From contig CAJLFQ010000021.1 of NCBI GenBank assembly GCA_905205975.1, positions 1-33,547 of the forward strand: 33,547 nucleotides of DNA, read 5' to 3'. Position numbers and translations under genes: made by a program. Below are positions 14,874 to 21,984 of the stretch, one piece after another (the first letter of the stretch is position 1; the number at the start of each line of letters is the position of its first letter). The notes under the pieces were generated by a model that was not told the origin of the DNA, made no database searches, and was given only the letters and a program-made list of their open reading frames with translations. The stretch is from an uncultured Eubacteriales bacterium. Its GTDB lineage: Bacteria > Bacillota > Clostridia > Oscillospirales > QAMX01.

Positions 14874-16127
14874 ATGAGAGATTTGAAAATTGCCGTCATC
14901 GGATCCGGTTCGACATACTCCCCGGAGATTTTTGAAGGGATCATCAAACGACGCAACAGCCTTTCTGTCAAAAAAATCGCACTGATGGACATTGACGAAA
15001 ACAAGCTGAACATCGTCGGCGGCTTGATCGAACGCATGGTGAAAGCAGCCGGAATTGATGCCGAAATTGTCAAAACCATGGATCTGGATACGGCATTGGA
15101 TGGCGCCGATTATGTGCTTGCACAGATTCGTGTCGGTCGTCTGCCTGCGCGTGTCTTGGATGAACGCATCCCGCTGAAATACGGCCTGATCGGTCAGGAA
15201 ACAACGGGCATCGGCGGCTTTTTCAAAGCGCTCCGCACCATCCCGGAAATCCTGAAGATTGCCAAACGGATGGAAGAGCTGTGCCCGAATGCAACGCTCA
15301 TCAACTTCTCCAACCCGTCCGGTCTGGTTGCCGAAGCCGTTCAGAACAACTCGAAAATCCGCATGGTTGGTCTCTGCAATATTCCGATCAATATGTTTAC
15401 GGATGCCAGGAAACAGCTCGGCGACGATATTGACATCACCTATGTCGGCCTGAACCACCTGAGTTGGATCACCTCCATCAAAAAAGAAGGCAAAGAAATC
15501 CTGCCGGATATCTTGGACACCTACCACGACGAAGACTTTGACAACAAGTATTTCCGCTATTGCCGCGGCATTCCGTGCGCTTATCTGAACTACTATTACC
15601 GCACGCGGGAACGTCTGGCAGAACTGCAGGAAGATGCAAAAACCAAGACCCGCGGCGAGGTCTGCATGGATATCGAAGCAAAGCTGCTGGAGATGTTCTC
15701 GGATACCACGCTCTACACAAAACCGGATGAACTCAATAAACGCGGCGGTGCACTTTACAGCGAAGCGGCTGTTTCGCTGCTGAACGCCATCGAAAACAAC
15801 CTGAACGAGATCCATGTGATCAACGTCAAGAACAACGGCGCATTGCCGTGGATGGCGGATGACGATGTCGTCGAAGTGAAAACGCTTGTCAACCGCGATC
15901 AGCTGCTGCCGATTCCGGTTCGCGGCTTCGATAACCCGCATATCTGCGAGCTGATGCGGACGGTCAAGGCCTATGAAAAACATGCTGCACGCGCCGCGCT
16001 GACAGGGGATCGTGACGAGGCCATTCGCGCGCTGATGATTCATCCGCTGATCGGCGATGTGAATACGGCTGTTGCATGCTTTGACGAAATGCTGGAGGCA
16101 CACCGCCGTTATCTCCCGCAGTTCTAA
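14874..16127 (+). CDS. Glycoside hydrolase family 4 (6-phospho-beta-glucosidase-like)
   Basis: GH4 enzymes hydrolyse glycosides, often 6-phosphorylated, by an NAD+- and divalent-metal-dependent redox mechanism in the cytoplasm. The 417-residue protein opens with the NAD-binding KIAVIGSGSTYSPEI (5-19) and MDID at the end of the second strand. It then has LDERIPLKYGLIGQETTG (95-112), INFSNPSG (143-150), the metal-site Cys in GLCNIP (C168), GLNHLSW with H195, and NNGALPWMADDDVVEV. It most resembles the 6-phospho-beta-glucosidase branch, but the phosphate specificity cannot be settled by eye. AAAGGAGA nine bases before the ATG fixes the start. It leads an operon with a BadF/NagK-type kinase and a YhcH-type protein; no transporter is included. 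Confidence 0.92.
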   Translation: MRDLKIAVIGSGSTYSPEIFEGIIKRRNSLSVKKIALMDIDENKLNIVGGLIERMVKAAGIDAEIVKTMDLDTALDGADYVLAQIRVGRLPARVLDERIPLKYGLIGQETTGIGGFFKALRTIPEILKIAKRMEELCPNATLINFSNPSGLVAEAVQNNSKIRMVGLCNIPINMFTDARKQLGDDIDITYVGLNHLSWITSIKKEGKEILPDILDTYHDEDFDNKYFRYCRGIPCAYLNYYYRTRERLAELQEDAKTKTRGEVCMDIEAKLLEMFSDTTLYTKPDELNKRGGALYSEAAVSLLNAIENNLNEIHVINVKNNGALPWMADDDVVEVKTLVNRDQLLPIPVRGFDNPHICELMRTVKAYEKHAARAALTGDRDEAIRALMIHPLIGDVNTAVACFDEMLEAHRRYLPQF

Positions 16128-16194
16128 TCCACAGCACATTGACCGATCACTCAAAAGCGAAGACTCAAAAGCCTTCGCAGGAAAGGATATGCCG

Positions 16195-17184
16195 ATGAAA
16201 TATATTATGGGATTGGACGGCGGCGGGACAAAAACCGACTGCTTCATCTTCGCAGAAGACGGCACGCTCGCGGCATACGCCAACGGCGGTCCAACCAACC
16301 ATGAACAGTATGAGGGCGGCTTTGACGAGATGACCGTCACATTCAACGCCATTGTCGATGACGCTCTGCACCAGGCAGGGCTGGAACCGTCGGATTTGGC
16401 TGCATCCGTCTTTGGCATGGCCGGGATTGATGTGCCGTCTCAACAGCATAGAATGGAAACATTCCTCCAGAGCCGCGGGTTTCACAATGCAGTTGTCGTC
16501 AACGATTCCTTCCTTGGCATCAAAGCGGCCTGCCCGAACGGGTATGGGATCAGCTTTGTCAACGGCACGGGGAATTCCGTTGGGGGCGTCGATGAACAGG
16601 GCAATCGGCTTCAGGTCGGCGGCACCGGTGAGTTCTTTGGCGACCTGAACGGCGCAGAAGGTATGTCAGGGGCGGTCATCTGTGCGGTATACAGTATGTT
16701 TTACCGCTGCGGCGCCCAAACGACAATGGCCGAGAAATTCTTCCGCCTGCTCAATATCGAGAAACCGGAACAGTTCACGGAAGCCGTTTATGACGCGGTT
16801 TTCACCGGAACCGTCACGAATAAAGACATCCACAATCAGGTTCTGTATGCAGCCGCAAACGAAGGCGACGAAATAGCGCTGGCGCTGCTCCGTTCATTCG
16901 GCGTGCAGTTCGCACAGTCGATTGCGGGATGCATCAACAACCTGCATTTCGGAGACAGCGTCGACGTCGTGCTGATTGGCTCTGCCTCCCTGAAAGCGCA
17001 GTCGCCTGTGATGTTGGATACCTGCCGCGCAGAGACCGAACGGCTTACTGGAAAGCAGATTCATCTGATTCCGCTGACGAATCCGCCGGCATCCGGCGCA
17101 CTGATCTGGGCGGCGGAATTAGCGTTCAGCCCTGAACAGGTGGATGCCCTCCGCGAACGCATCATTGCAGCAACCAGAAAATAA
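16195..17184 (+). CDS. BadF/BadG/NagK-type ATPase (N-acetylglucosamine kinase-like)
   Basis: This 329-residue member of the ASKHA fold has the phosphate-1 loop LDGGGTKTD (7-15), the phosphate-2 region VVVNDSFLG, NGTGNSVGG and GGTGEFFGD, and the adenosine region LIGSASLKAQSPV. These features fit bacterial N-acetylglucosamine or glucosamine kinases and not activators of dehydratases, since no cluster cysteines are apparent. GGAAAGG is eight bases before ATG 16195; ATG 16189, only two bases from it, is rejected. It starts 67 bases after the GH4 gene and is followed by a YhcH-type gene, which suggests that a sugar released by GH4 is phosphorylated here. The sugar may be an amino sugar. Confidence 0.85.
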   Translation: MKYIMGLDGGGTKTDCFIFAEDGTLAAYANGGPTNHEQYEGGFDEMTVTFNAIVDDALHQAGLEPSDLAASVFGMAGIDVPSQQHRMETFLQSRGFHNAVVVNDSFLGIKAACPNGYGISFVNGTGNSVGGVDEQGNRLQVGGTGEFFGDLNGAEGMSGAVICAVYSMFYRCGAQTTMAEKFFRLLNIEKPEQFTEAVYDAVFTGTVTNKDIHNQVLYAAANEGDEIALALLRSFGVQFAQSIAGCINNLHFGDSVDVVLIGSASLKAQSPVMLDTCRAETERLTGKQIHLIPLTNPPASGALIWAAELAFSPEQVDALRERIIAATRK

Positions 17185-17256
17185 AAACGCGAATCCGGAC
17201 GCGCAAACGCCCGGGCCGCATATCAAACGGCTCAGCCGGAAAGACAGGGAAAACAA

Positions 17257-17718
17257 ATGATTATTGATCGTATTGAAAATGCACCGCTCTATTTTGGCCT
17301 TGGTGAACGCTTTGAACGCGGCCTCAAGGAAATCATGAAATGCGCCTCTGAACCGCTGGAACTGAAAAGCGCCGAGCTTGAAGGCCGCGACCTGCGCTAC
17401 GGCATTTCGCGCGTCAACTGTGACCGCGCCCCGGACGATAACGACTACGAAGCGCATGTGAAATTCGCAGACATTCAGTGCGTGCTGGACGGGACGGAAT
17501 ACATGGGCTGGGCGAATCTCCATGACCTGACCCAGCGGGAAGCGTATGACGCCAACGGCGATATCGCATGGTACGCCGGGAAGGGTACGATGCTCCGCTT
17601 TGAAAAAGGCTGGTTTGCCATTTTCTTCCCGGAAGATGCACATATGCCGTGCAGAAACAACGGCTCCGAACCCTGCGAATCCATTAAGCTGGTCATGAAA
17701 GTCCGCGTCGCCGACTGA
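17257..17718 (+). CDS. YhcH/YjgK/YiaL family protein (DUF386)
   Basis: The 153-residue protein matches the YhcH family of cupin-like metal-binding proteins found with sialic acid, gulonate and amino-sugar catabolism genes. Landmarks are YEAHVKFADIQ (H67, D72 and Q74 in the family pattern), VLDGTEYMGW, and FAIFFPEDAHMP with H129. These His/Asp/Glu positions line the metal site of the family. The role is thought to be sugar anomer or isomer processing, but it is not firmly established. It sits 72 bases after the kinase gene and ends the operon, 30 bases before a strong terminator. It supports an amino-sugar or related substrate for the operon. Confidence 0.9.
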   Translation: MIIDRIENAPLYFGLGERFERGLKEIMKCASEPLELKSAELEGRDLRYGISRVNCDRAPDDNDYEAHVKFADIQCVLDGTEYMGWANLHDLTQREAYDANGDIAWYAGKGTMLRFEKGWFAIFFPEDAHMPCRNNGSEPCESIKLVMKVRVAD

Positions 17719-17747
17719 CAGCAGTCAGCCAAACGAAATCGCATACC

Positions 17748-17790
17748 AAAAAGCCTCTCCTGCATATTGGTTTTGCAGGAGAGGCTTTTT
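17748..17790. terminator. Bidirectional terminator between the sugar operon and the cad operon
   Basis: A perfect 17-base stem (17748-17764 with 17774-17790) with A5 and T5 ends and a nine-base loop serves both the plus-strand YhcH-type gene and the converging minus-strand ATPase gene, which stops at 17829. Confidence 0.95.
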
Positions 17791-17828
17791 CTGAGCTTTT
17801 TTCTGATTGGAAGAGGATTGGAATGGAT

Positions 17829-19709
17829 TTACAGGGATTCTGTCCGCATGGCGCGGAGTGCGTTCAGCACGGTGATGATGCAGACGCCGACATCCGCAAA
17901 GACCGCGAGCCACATGCTGGATTTGCCAAACGCGCTGAGCAGCAGGATAATCGCTTTGACAAACAGCGAAAAATAAATGTTCTGCATGGCAATGCGCATG
18001 GTCTTTTTCGCGATTTGAATGGCGGTCGCGATTTTGCGCGGGTTGTCATCCGTCAAAACGACGTCGGAAGCTTCGATGGCCGCATCGCTGCCCAACGCGC
18101 CCATAGCAATACCGATGTCAGCCAAGGCGAGGGAAGGCGCGTCGTTGATGCCGTCGCCGACGAAGGCAAGCCGTTTGTTTTTTGGTTTGGCGGCAAGCAG
18201 CTTTTCCAGCTCACCGACCTTGCCGTCCGGCAAAAGACCGGATACGACGCGGTCGATGCCGAGTTCTGCGGCAACGTGGTCCGCAACAGCCTGCGTGTCG
18301 CCGGTCAGCATCACGGTCTGGTGGACGCCGGCAGCTTTCAATTCCGCGATGGCCGAAGCGGATTCCGGCTTGATTTCATCCGCGATGACGATACAGCCGT
18401 GGTACACGCCGGCTTTTGCAACATACACAATGGTGCCGACTTCATTTGGAGCGACAGGGGAGAGGCCTAAAGATTCCATGAATCTGCGGTTTCCGGCGCA
18501 GACATTTTCACCATCCAGCTGAATGGAGACGCCGTATCCGGCCAGTTCACGGGCATCGGCCAGACGATTCTGTTCGACCTGTGCCAAAGAGGAAGCCGCA
18601 GCCCGGATCGACTGCGCGATCGGATGGTCGGAATATGCTTCAGCAGCAGCGGCTTCGATCAACAGGGTTTCTGCATCTACACCGACTGGATAAACGTTTG
18701 TGACACGGAAAACGCCTTTTGTCAGTGTGCCGGTCTTATCCATGACGACGGTGTCCGTCTTGGCAAGTGCATCAATATAGTTGCTGCCTTTAATCAGAAT
18801 CCCGCGTTTGGAGGCGCCGCCGATGCTGCCGAAGAATGTCAGCGGCACAGAGATAACCAGTGCGCAAGGGCAGGAAATGACGAGGAAGTTCAAAGCACGC
18901 ATGATCCAGTCGTGCCACGAAGCATGGAAACAGAGCGGCGGGAGAACGGCCAGCAGAATCGCAGCTGCAACGACGGACGGCGTATAATAGCGCGCAAAAA
19001 CGGTGATGAAGTTCTCCGCTTTGGATTTTTTGTCGGAAGCATTCTCGACGAGCTCCAGAATCTTGACGACCGTCGATTCGGCAAATGCCTTTGTGACACG
19101 GATGCGGAGGACGCCGTTCTGGTTGATGCATCCGCTGACAACCGCATCTCCGACAGATGCCGTACGGGGAACGGATTCACCGGTCAAAGCAGAGGTATCG
19201 ACGGAAGAACGGCCATCCGTTACGACGCCGTCGAGCGGAATGCGTTCGCCGGGTTTGACGACAATTTCACTGCCGACAGCAACATCGGCCGGATCGACGC
19301 GTTTCAGCTCGCCGTTTTCTTCAATGTTGGCGTATTCCGGCCGGATGTTCATCAGCTCCGTAATCGATGCACGCGAACGGGAGACGGCACAGCTCTGGAA
19401 TAGTTCACCGACCTGATAGAACAGCATGACAATCACGGCTTCTGCCTGATCGCCGAGTGCAAAAGCGACGATGGATGCCAGCGCCATCAGAAAGCACTCG
19501 TCAAACAGGTCGCCATGCAGGATATTGACAACTGCTTCCCAAATGACTTCAGCGCCGACAAAGAGGAAGGGAATCAGATAGACGGCAGCTTTCCAGCAAA
19601 TGAGCCCTTTCTCAGAAAGCCATCCAAGATGGTCGGCACAAAGGGCGAGAGCAAGCGAAACAGCGGAACATAGAATCAGAATCAACGATTTTTTTTGCTT
19701 TGCAGACAT
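17829..19709 (-). CDS. cadA: Zn/Cd/Pb-exporting P-type ATPase lacking an N-terminal HMA domain
   Basis: This P1B-type ATPase of 626 residues expels soft divalent metals. It has the transmembrane CPC (280-282), TGES (176-179), phosphorylation site DKTGTLT (D324), the SDHP nucleotide motif (360-363) and GDGIND (518-523). K585 and D606 (in FADVG) in the last membrane segments are at the positions marking the Zn/Cd/Pb subgroup (P1B-2, as in ZntA and CadA). CadA and ZntA are usually about 700-730 residues with an N-terminal metal-binding domain. Here that domain is missing and encoded as a separate gene just upstream. The ribosome site before ATG 19709 is weak (GAAAGAG, 12 bases away). Last gene of the cadC-HMA-cadA operon. 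Confidence 0.93.
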   Translation of the reverse strand: MSAKQKKSLILILCSAVSLALALCADHLGWLSEKGLICWKAAVYLIPFLFVGAEVIWEAVVNILHGDLFDECFLMALASIVAFALGDQAEAVIVMLFYQVGELFQSCAVSRSRASITELMNIRPEYANIEENGELKRVDPADVAVGSEIVVKPGERIPLDGVVTDGRSSVDTSALTGESVPRTASVGDAVVSGCINQNGVLRIRVTKAFAESTVVKILELVENASDKKSKAENFITVFARYYTPSVVAAAILLAVLPPLCFHASWHDWIMRALNFLVISCPCALVISVPLTFFGSIGGASKRGILIKGSNYIDALAKTDTVVMDKTGTLTKGVFRVTNVYPVGVDAETLLIEAAAAEAYSDHPIAQSIRAAASSLAQVEQNRLADARELAGYGVSIQLDGENVCAGNRRFMESLGLSPVAPNEVGTIVYVAKAGVYHGCIVIADEIKPESASAIAELKAAGVHQTVMLTGDTQAVADHVAAELGIDRVVSGLLPDGKVGELEKLLAAKPKNKRLAFVGDGINDAPSLALADIGIAMGALGSDAAIEASDVVLTDDNPRKIATAIQIAKKTMRIAMQNIYFSLFVKAIILLLSAFGKSSMWLAVFADVGVCIITVLNALRAMRTESL

Positions 19710-19773
19710 GAATGCTCAACTCTTTCTCGTGAAAATAAATGCAGGGCTTTCTTGCTGGATGAAAAGAGAGGCG

Positions 19774-19992
19774 TCAGGCGATGTGGAGGACAGCGTCCGG
19801 TTCCACTTTCTTGCAGACCGCAGCGACCTGATTGAGGATCTTCGTTTCATCTCCTTCAAACTCTAGGGAGAGACGTTCGCTGATGAGATTGATGGAGGCG
19901 TTTTGCACGCCTTCAATCCGACGGATGGCACGTTCTGCCTTGGCTGCACAGACACCACAGTCAAAACCGGTGACTTTCAGGATTTTTTTCAT
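19774..19992 (-). CDS. Free-standing HMA metal-binding protein
   Basis: This 72-residue protein is one complete HMA (ferredoxin-like) domain with the motif GFDCGVCA (C12, C15). An Asp immediately before the CxxC is characteristic of HMA domains that bind Zn, Cd or Pb; copper domains usually carry Thr or Ser there. AAAGGAG nine bases before ATG 19992 gives a strong ribosome site, much stronger than that of the ATPase gene, so it may be made in excess. It lies 64 bases upstream of the ATPase and probably acts as the detached metal-binding domain or metallochaperone for it. Confidence 0.93.
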   Translation of the reverse strand: MKKILKVTGFDCGVCAAKAERAIRRIEGVQNASINLISERLSLEFEGDETKILNQVAAVCKKVEPDAVLHIA

Positions 19993-20068
19993 TTCAAATA
20001 TCTCCTTTTTAGATTGATTCGTTGGACGGGATAAAACCTGCTGTGGGAGGGGATCAATTCAAGCAGGG

Positions 20069-20428
20069 TCATTCGCTGATATGCTCCATCCCCTGTGCAA
20101 TCATGGTGCGCACATGGGCGTCGGCCAGGGAATAAAAAACGCTTTTGCCGTCTCTGCGGAATTTGACCAGACGAGACTGCTTTAGAATGCGGAGCTGATG
20201 GGAAATGGCGGACTGATTCATGCCGAGCACAGCGGCAATGTCACAGACGCACATTTCATCCTCAGCGAGCACATAAAGAATCTTGATTCTGGTGGTATCG
20301 CCAAAAATCTTGAAAAGCTCCGCCAAATCGTAGAGGATTTCATCGCACGGAAGCTCCTGATCAACTTTCTCGACGATTTCTTCGTGAATACATTCTTCAC
20401 CGCAGATCGGGATTTCAGGATCGGTCAT
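20069..20428 (-). CDS. cadC: CadC-type ArsR/SmtB metal-sensing repressor
   Basis: The 119-residue winged-helix protein carries both metal sites of CadC. C9, C13, C60 and C62 (in EMCVCD) sit exactly two residues later than C7, C11, C58 and C60 of Staphylococcus aureus CadC, the Cd/Pb site. D103, H105, H116 and E119 are likewise offset by two from the Zn site at the dimer interface. The recognition helix is MNQSAISHQLRILK. ATG 20428 is preferred to ATG 20446: AAAGGA stands nine bases before the former and lies inside the coding part of the latter. Metal binding should release the protein from the operator at 20447 and induce efflux. Confidence 0.94.
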   Translation of the reverse strand: MTDPEIPICGEECIHEEIVEKVDQELPCDEILYDLAELFKIFGDTTRIKILYVLAEDEMCVCDIAAVLGMNQSAISHQLRILKQSRLVKFRRDGKSVFYSLADAHVRTMIAQGMEHISE

Positions 20429-20446
20429 GACTGGACATCCTTTCAT

Positions 20447-20462
20447 ATGAATATCTGTTCAT
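20447..20462 (-). promoter_or_regulatory. SmtB/CadC-type operator
   Basis: The minus strand reads ATGAACAGATATTCAT, an imperfect dyad (ATGAA/TTCAT arms) closely resembling the SmtB and CadC binding sites of the ATGAACAxxTATTCA type. It spans the predicted transcription start just downstream of the -10, so bound repressor would block initiation. Confidence 0.8.
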
Positions 20463-20468
20463 GTGTAT

Positions 20469-20496
20469 ATTATACACCTTTTCAGCCGGTTGTCAA
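20469..20496 (-). promoter_or_regulatory. Sigma-A promoter of the cad operon
   Basis: On the minus strand TTGACA (20496-20491), 16 bases, TATAAT (20474-20469). Both boxes are perfect consensus, consistent with a strong promoter kept off by the overlapping operator. Confidence 0.9.
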
Positions 20497-20575
20497 GCCC
20501 CTCCTGAAATTTTTTTTCGGTCGGCAGATCGCCAAAAGAACGTGCACTTTTTTTGGACGGATTTGACAGAAACAG

Positions 20576-20604
20576 TGGAATATGAAATGAAAATGTGTTA
20601 TAAT
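20576..20604 (+). promoter_or_regulatory. Promoter of the Spo0A-type gene and its operon
   Basis: TGGAAT (20576-20581), 17 bases, perfect TATAAT (20599-20604). A TTGACA at 20563 is 30 bases from the -10 and cannot be its partner. The layout is the same as the hpf promoter. Confidence 0.65.
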
Positions 20605-20692
20605 AAAAGTGCTGGCTCATCTGCCGGCAGATACAGCGGAAAAACGCCTGATCAAAAAAGATTGGCACGATCGTATGCAGGAGGGGAGTTCC

Positions 20693-21019
20693 ATGCAGAT
20701 TCTTTTGGATCAAATGGGTTTTTCGAGCCGTTTTTGCGGATACAAAATGCTGGCCGACGCAATTGCAATTGCCGTCAAAGACGACGAGGCGGTCACACGC
20801 ATCACACAGCTGATCTATCCGCAGGTCGCAGAAAAATTTCAGTCCAATGCGCGAAACGTCGAAAAGAATATGCGCAAAGCCATTGAAAACTTCTGGGATC
20901 ACGGCAACCGGGACGTTTATACCCATATTGCCGGTCATAAGGTCTACTATCGGCCAACCAACGCAGAATTCATCGCGGCAGTTTCCTCGTTTATTCTGCG
21001 TCAAAATGAAAGACGCTAA
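20693..21019 (+). CDS. Stand-alone Spo0A C-terminal DNA-binding domain protein
   Basis: The 108-residue protein corresponds over its whole length to the Spo0A effector domain. Segments align in order: LLDQMGFSSRFCGYKMLADAI with the IGVPAHIKGYLYLREAI region, ITQLIYPQVAEKF with ITKVLYPDIAKKF, NVEKNMRKAIENFW with RVERAIRHAIEVAW, and RPTNAEFIAAV with KPTNSEFIAMV. There is no receiver domain, so it cannot be controlled by the phosphorelay as ordinary Spo0A is. ATG 20693 has AGGAGGGG six bases upstream; homology begins there, and the upstream in-frame ATG 20609 adds unrelated residues and lies too close to the -10. It should bind 0A-box-like DNA. It leads an Asp23-nusB-xseA cluster, whose Bacillus counterpart lies near spo0A. 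Confidence 0.88.
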   Translation: MQILLDQMGFSSRFCGYKMLADAIAIAVKDDEAVTRITQLIYPQVAEKFQSNARNVEKNMRKAIENFWDHGNRDVYTHIAGHKVYYRPTNAEFIAAVSSFILRQNERR

Positions 21020-21093
21020 CCGCAAAACACAAAACAGCGCGGCGGGTCAAACTGCTGCTTTGTAAACCAAGTACTCAAACGGAGGTTTTGGAT

Positions 21094-21465
21094 ATGGCAA
21101 ACAAAAAACAAACGCCGGAAAAGCATGAATGCGACACCGGTATGGTTAAAATTTCTGAAGATGTCGTGGCTTCGGTCGCAGCGGTTGCTGCAAGCGAAAT
21201 TGAAGGAGTCCGATTTGTCACTGGCAAGAAACCTGCTTCAATCTCCAAAAAAGCGAATAAATATGTCCGCTTGGCCTTTACGCCGTCGTCCGTCACCATT
21301 GACGTCTATGTTGTGATCAAGTACGGGTATATCATCCCGGAAGTTGGTCAGGCCGTGCAGGAAAACGTACAGGACTGTGTGGAATCCATGACCGGTCTGC
21401 ATGTTGATGCCGTCAACGTCCACTGCACAGGCATTGCCTTTACAAAAGAATCGGCTCAGAAGTAA
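21094..21465 (+). CDS. Asp23/Gls24 family protein (YqhY-like)
   Basis: The 123-residue cytosolic protein shows the Asp23/Gls24 pattern: GMVKISEDVVASVAAVAASEIEGV near the start, a hydrophobic VTIDVYVVIKYGYIIPEV core, VQENVQDCVESMTGL and a final VDAVNVHCTGIAF. In Bacillus the homologue YqhY precedes nusB and is linked to control of acetyl-CoA carboxylase; others are envelope-stress proteins. ATG 21094 is chosen because GGAGG lies eight bases upstream; the in-frame TTG at 21088 would be too close. It is 63 bases upstream of nusB, conserving the yqhY-nusB order. Confidence 0.92.
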   Translation: MANKKQTPEKHECDTGMVKISEDVVASVAAVAASEIEGVRFVTGKKPASISKKANKYVRLAFTPSSVTIDVYVVIKYGYIIPEVGQAVQENVQDCVESMTGLHVDAVNVHCTGIAFTKESAQK

Positions 21466-21528
21466 CCCCCGGCAAATCACCAAGCAGAAAAAGAGAAATA
21501 AACGGAAACGGAGACAATCGTACCTGAT

Positions 21529-21984
21529 ATGACAAGATCACATGCGCGTGAAATCGCATTGGGCTGTATTTTTGAATGTTTTTCCCGCAGGGAAGCGCCG
21601 GAAGAAATTCTCGACGAACGCATCAACGCCGAGGGGATTGCAGATCTGGCTTCGGAAGCATCGGCCTACCAGGATGAACTGACCGAAAAAGACGCTGCCT
21701 ATATCCGCAAGGTCGTCGTTGCGGCGGCAATGAATGCAGAAAAATATTTTTCCGCAGTGGACGCTCTGTCTGAATCCTGGAACAGCGCACGCATCGCAAG
21801 AATGACGCGCGCCATTCTCTGCCTGGCCATGGCTGAAATGGAATACGGCCAGGATGTTCCGCCTTCCGTCGCCGTGAATGAAGCCGTCGAACTGGCAAAA
21901 CGGTATGACCAGGAAAAGGCACCAGCCTATATCAACGGCATTTTGGGGCAGTATCTGCGCCGGGGAACGGAGCAGGCCAAATGA
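21529..21984 (+). CDS. nusB: Transcription antitermination factor NusB
   Basis: NusB with NusE binds boxA RNA and promotes antitermination in rRNA transcription. The 151-residue, all-helical product fits the family: MTRSHAREIALGCIFE at the start, a long middle helix with YIRKVVVAAAMN, then RIARMTRAILCLAMAEM and PPSVAVNEAVELAKRYDQEKAPAYINGILGQYL, the strongest family signature. The ribosome site is weak for this spacing. Its stop overlaps the ATG of the TsaD-like gene (ATGATG at 21981), so they are coupled. Confidence 0.95.
   Translation: MTRSHAREIALGCIFECFSRREAPEEILDERINAEGIADLASEASAYQDELTEKDAAYIRKVVVAAAMNAEKYFSAVDALSESWNSARIARMTRAILCLAMAEMEYGQDVPPSVAVNEAVELAKRYDQEKAPAYINGILGQYLRRGTEQAK

Noticed and set aside
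14757..16418. Very long minus-strand open frame opposite the GH4 gene (553 codons)
   Set aside because: It is the antisense of the GH4 coding region in a GC-rich codon pattern; the plus-strand product has unmistakable GH4 motifs and a good ribosome site.
20563..20604. TTGACA and TATAAT as one promoter before the Spo0A-type gene
   Set aside because: The spacer is 30 bases, far outside the 16-18 range; the TGGAAT 17 bases from the -10 is used instead.
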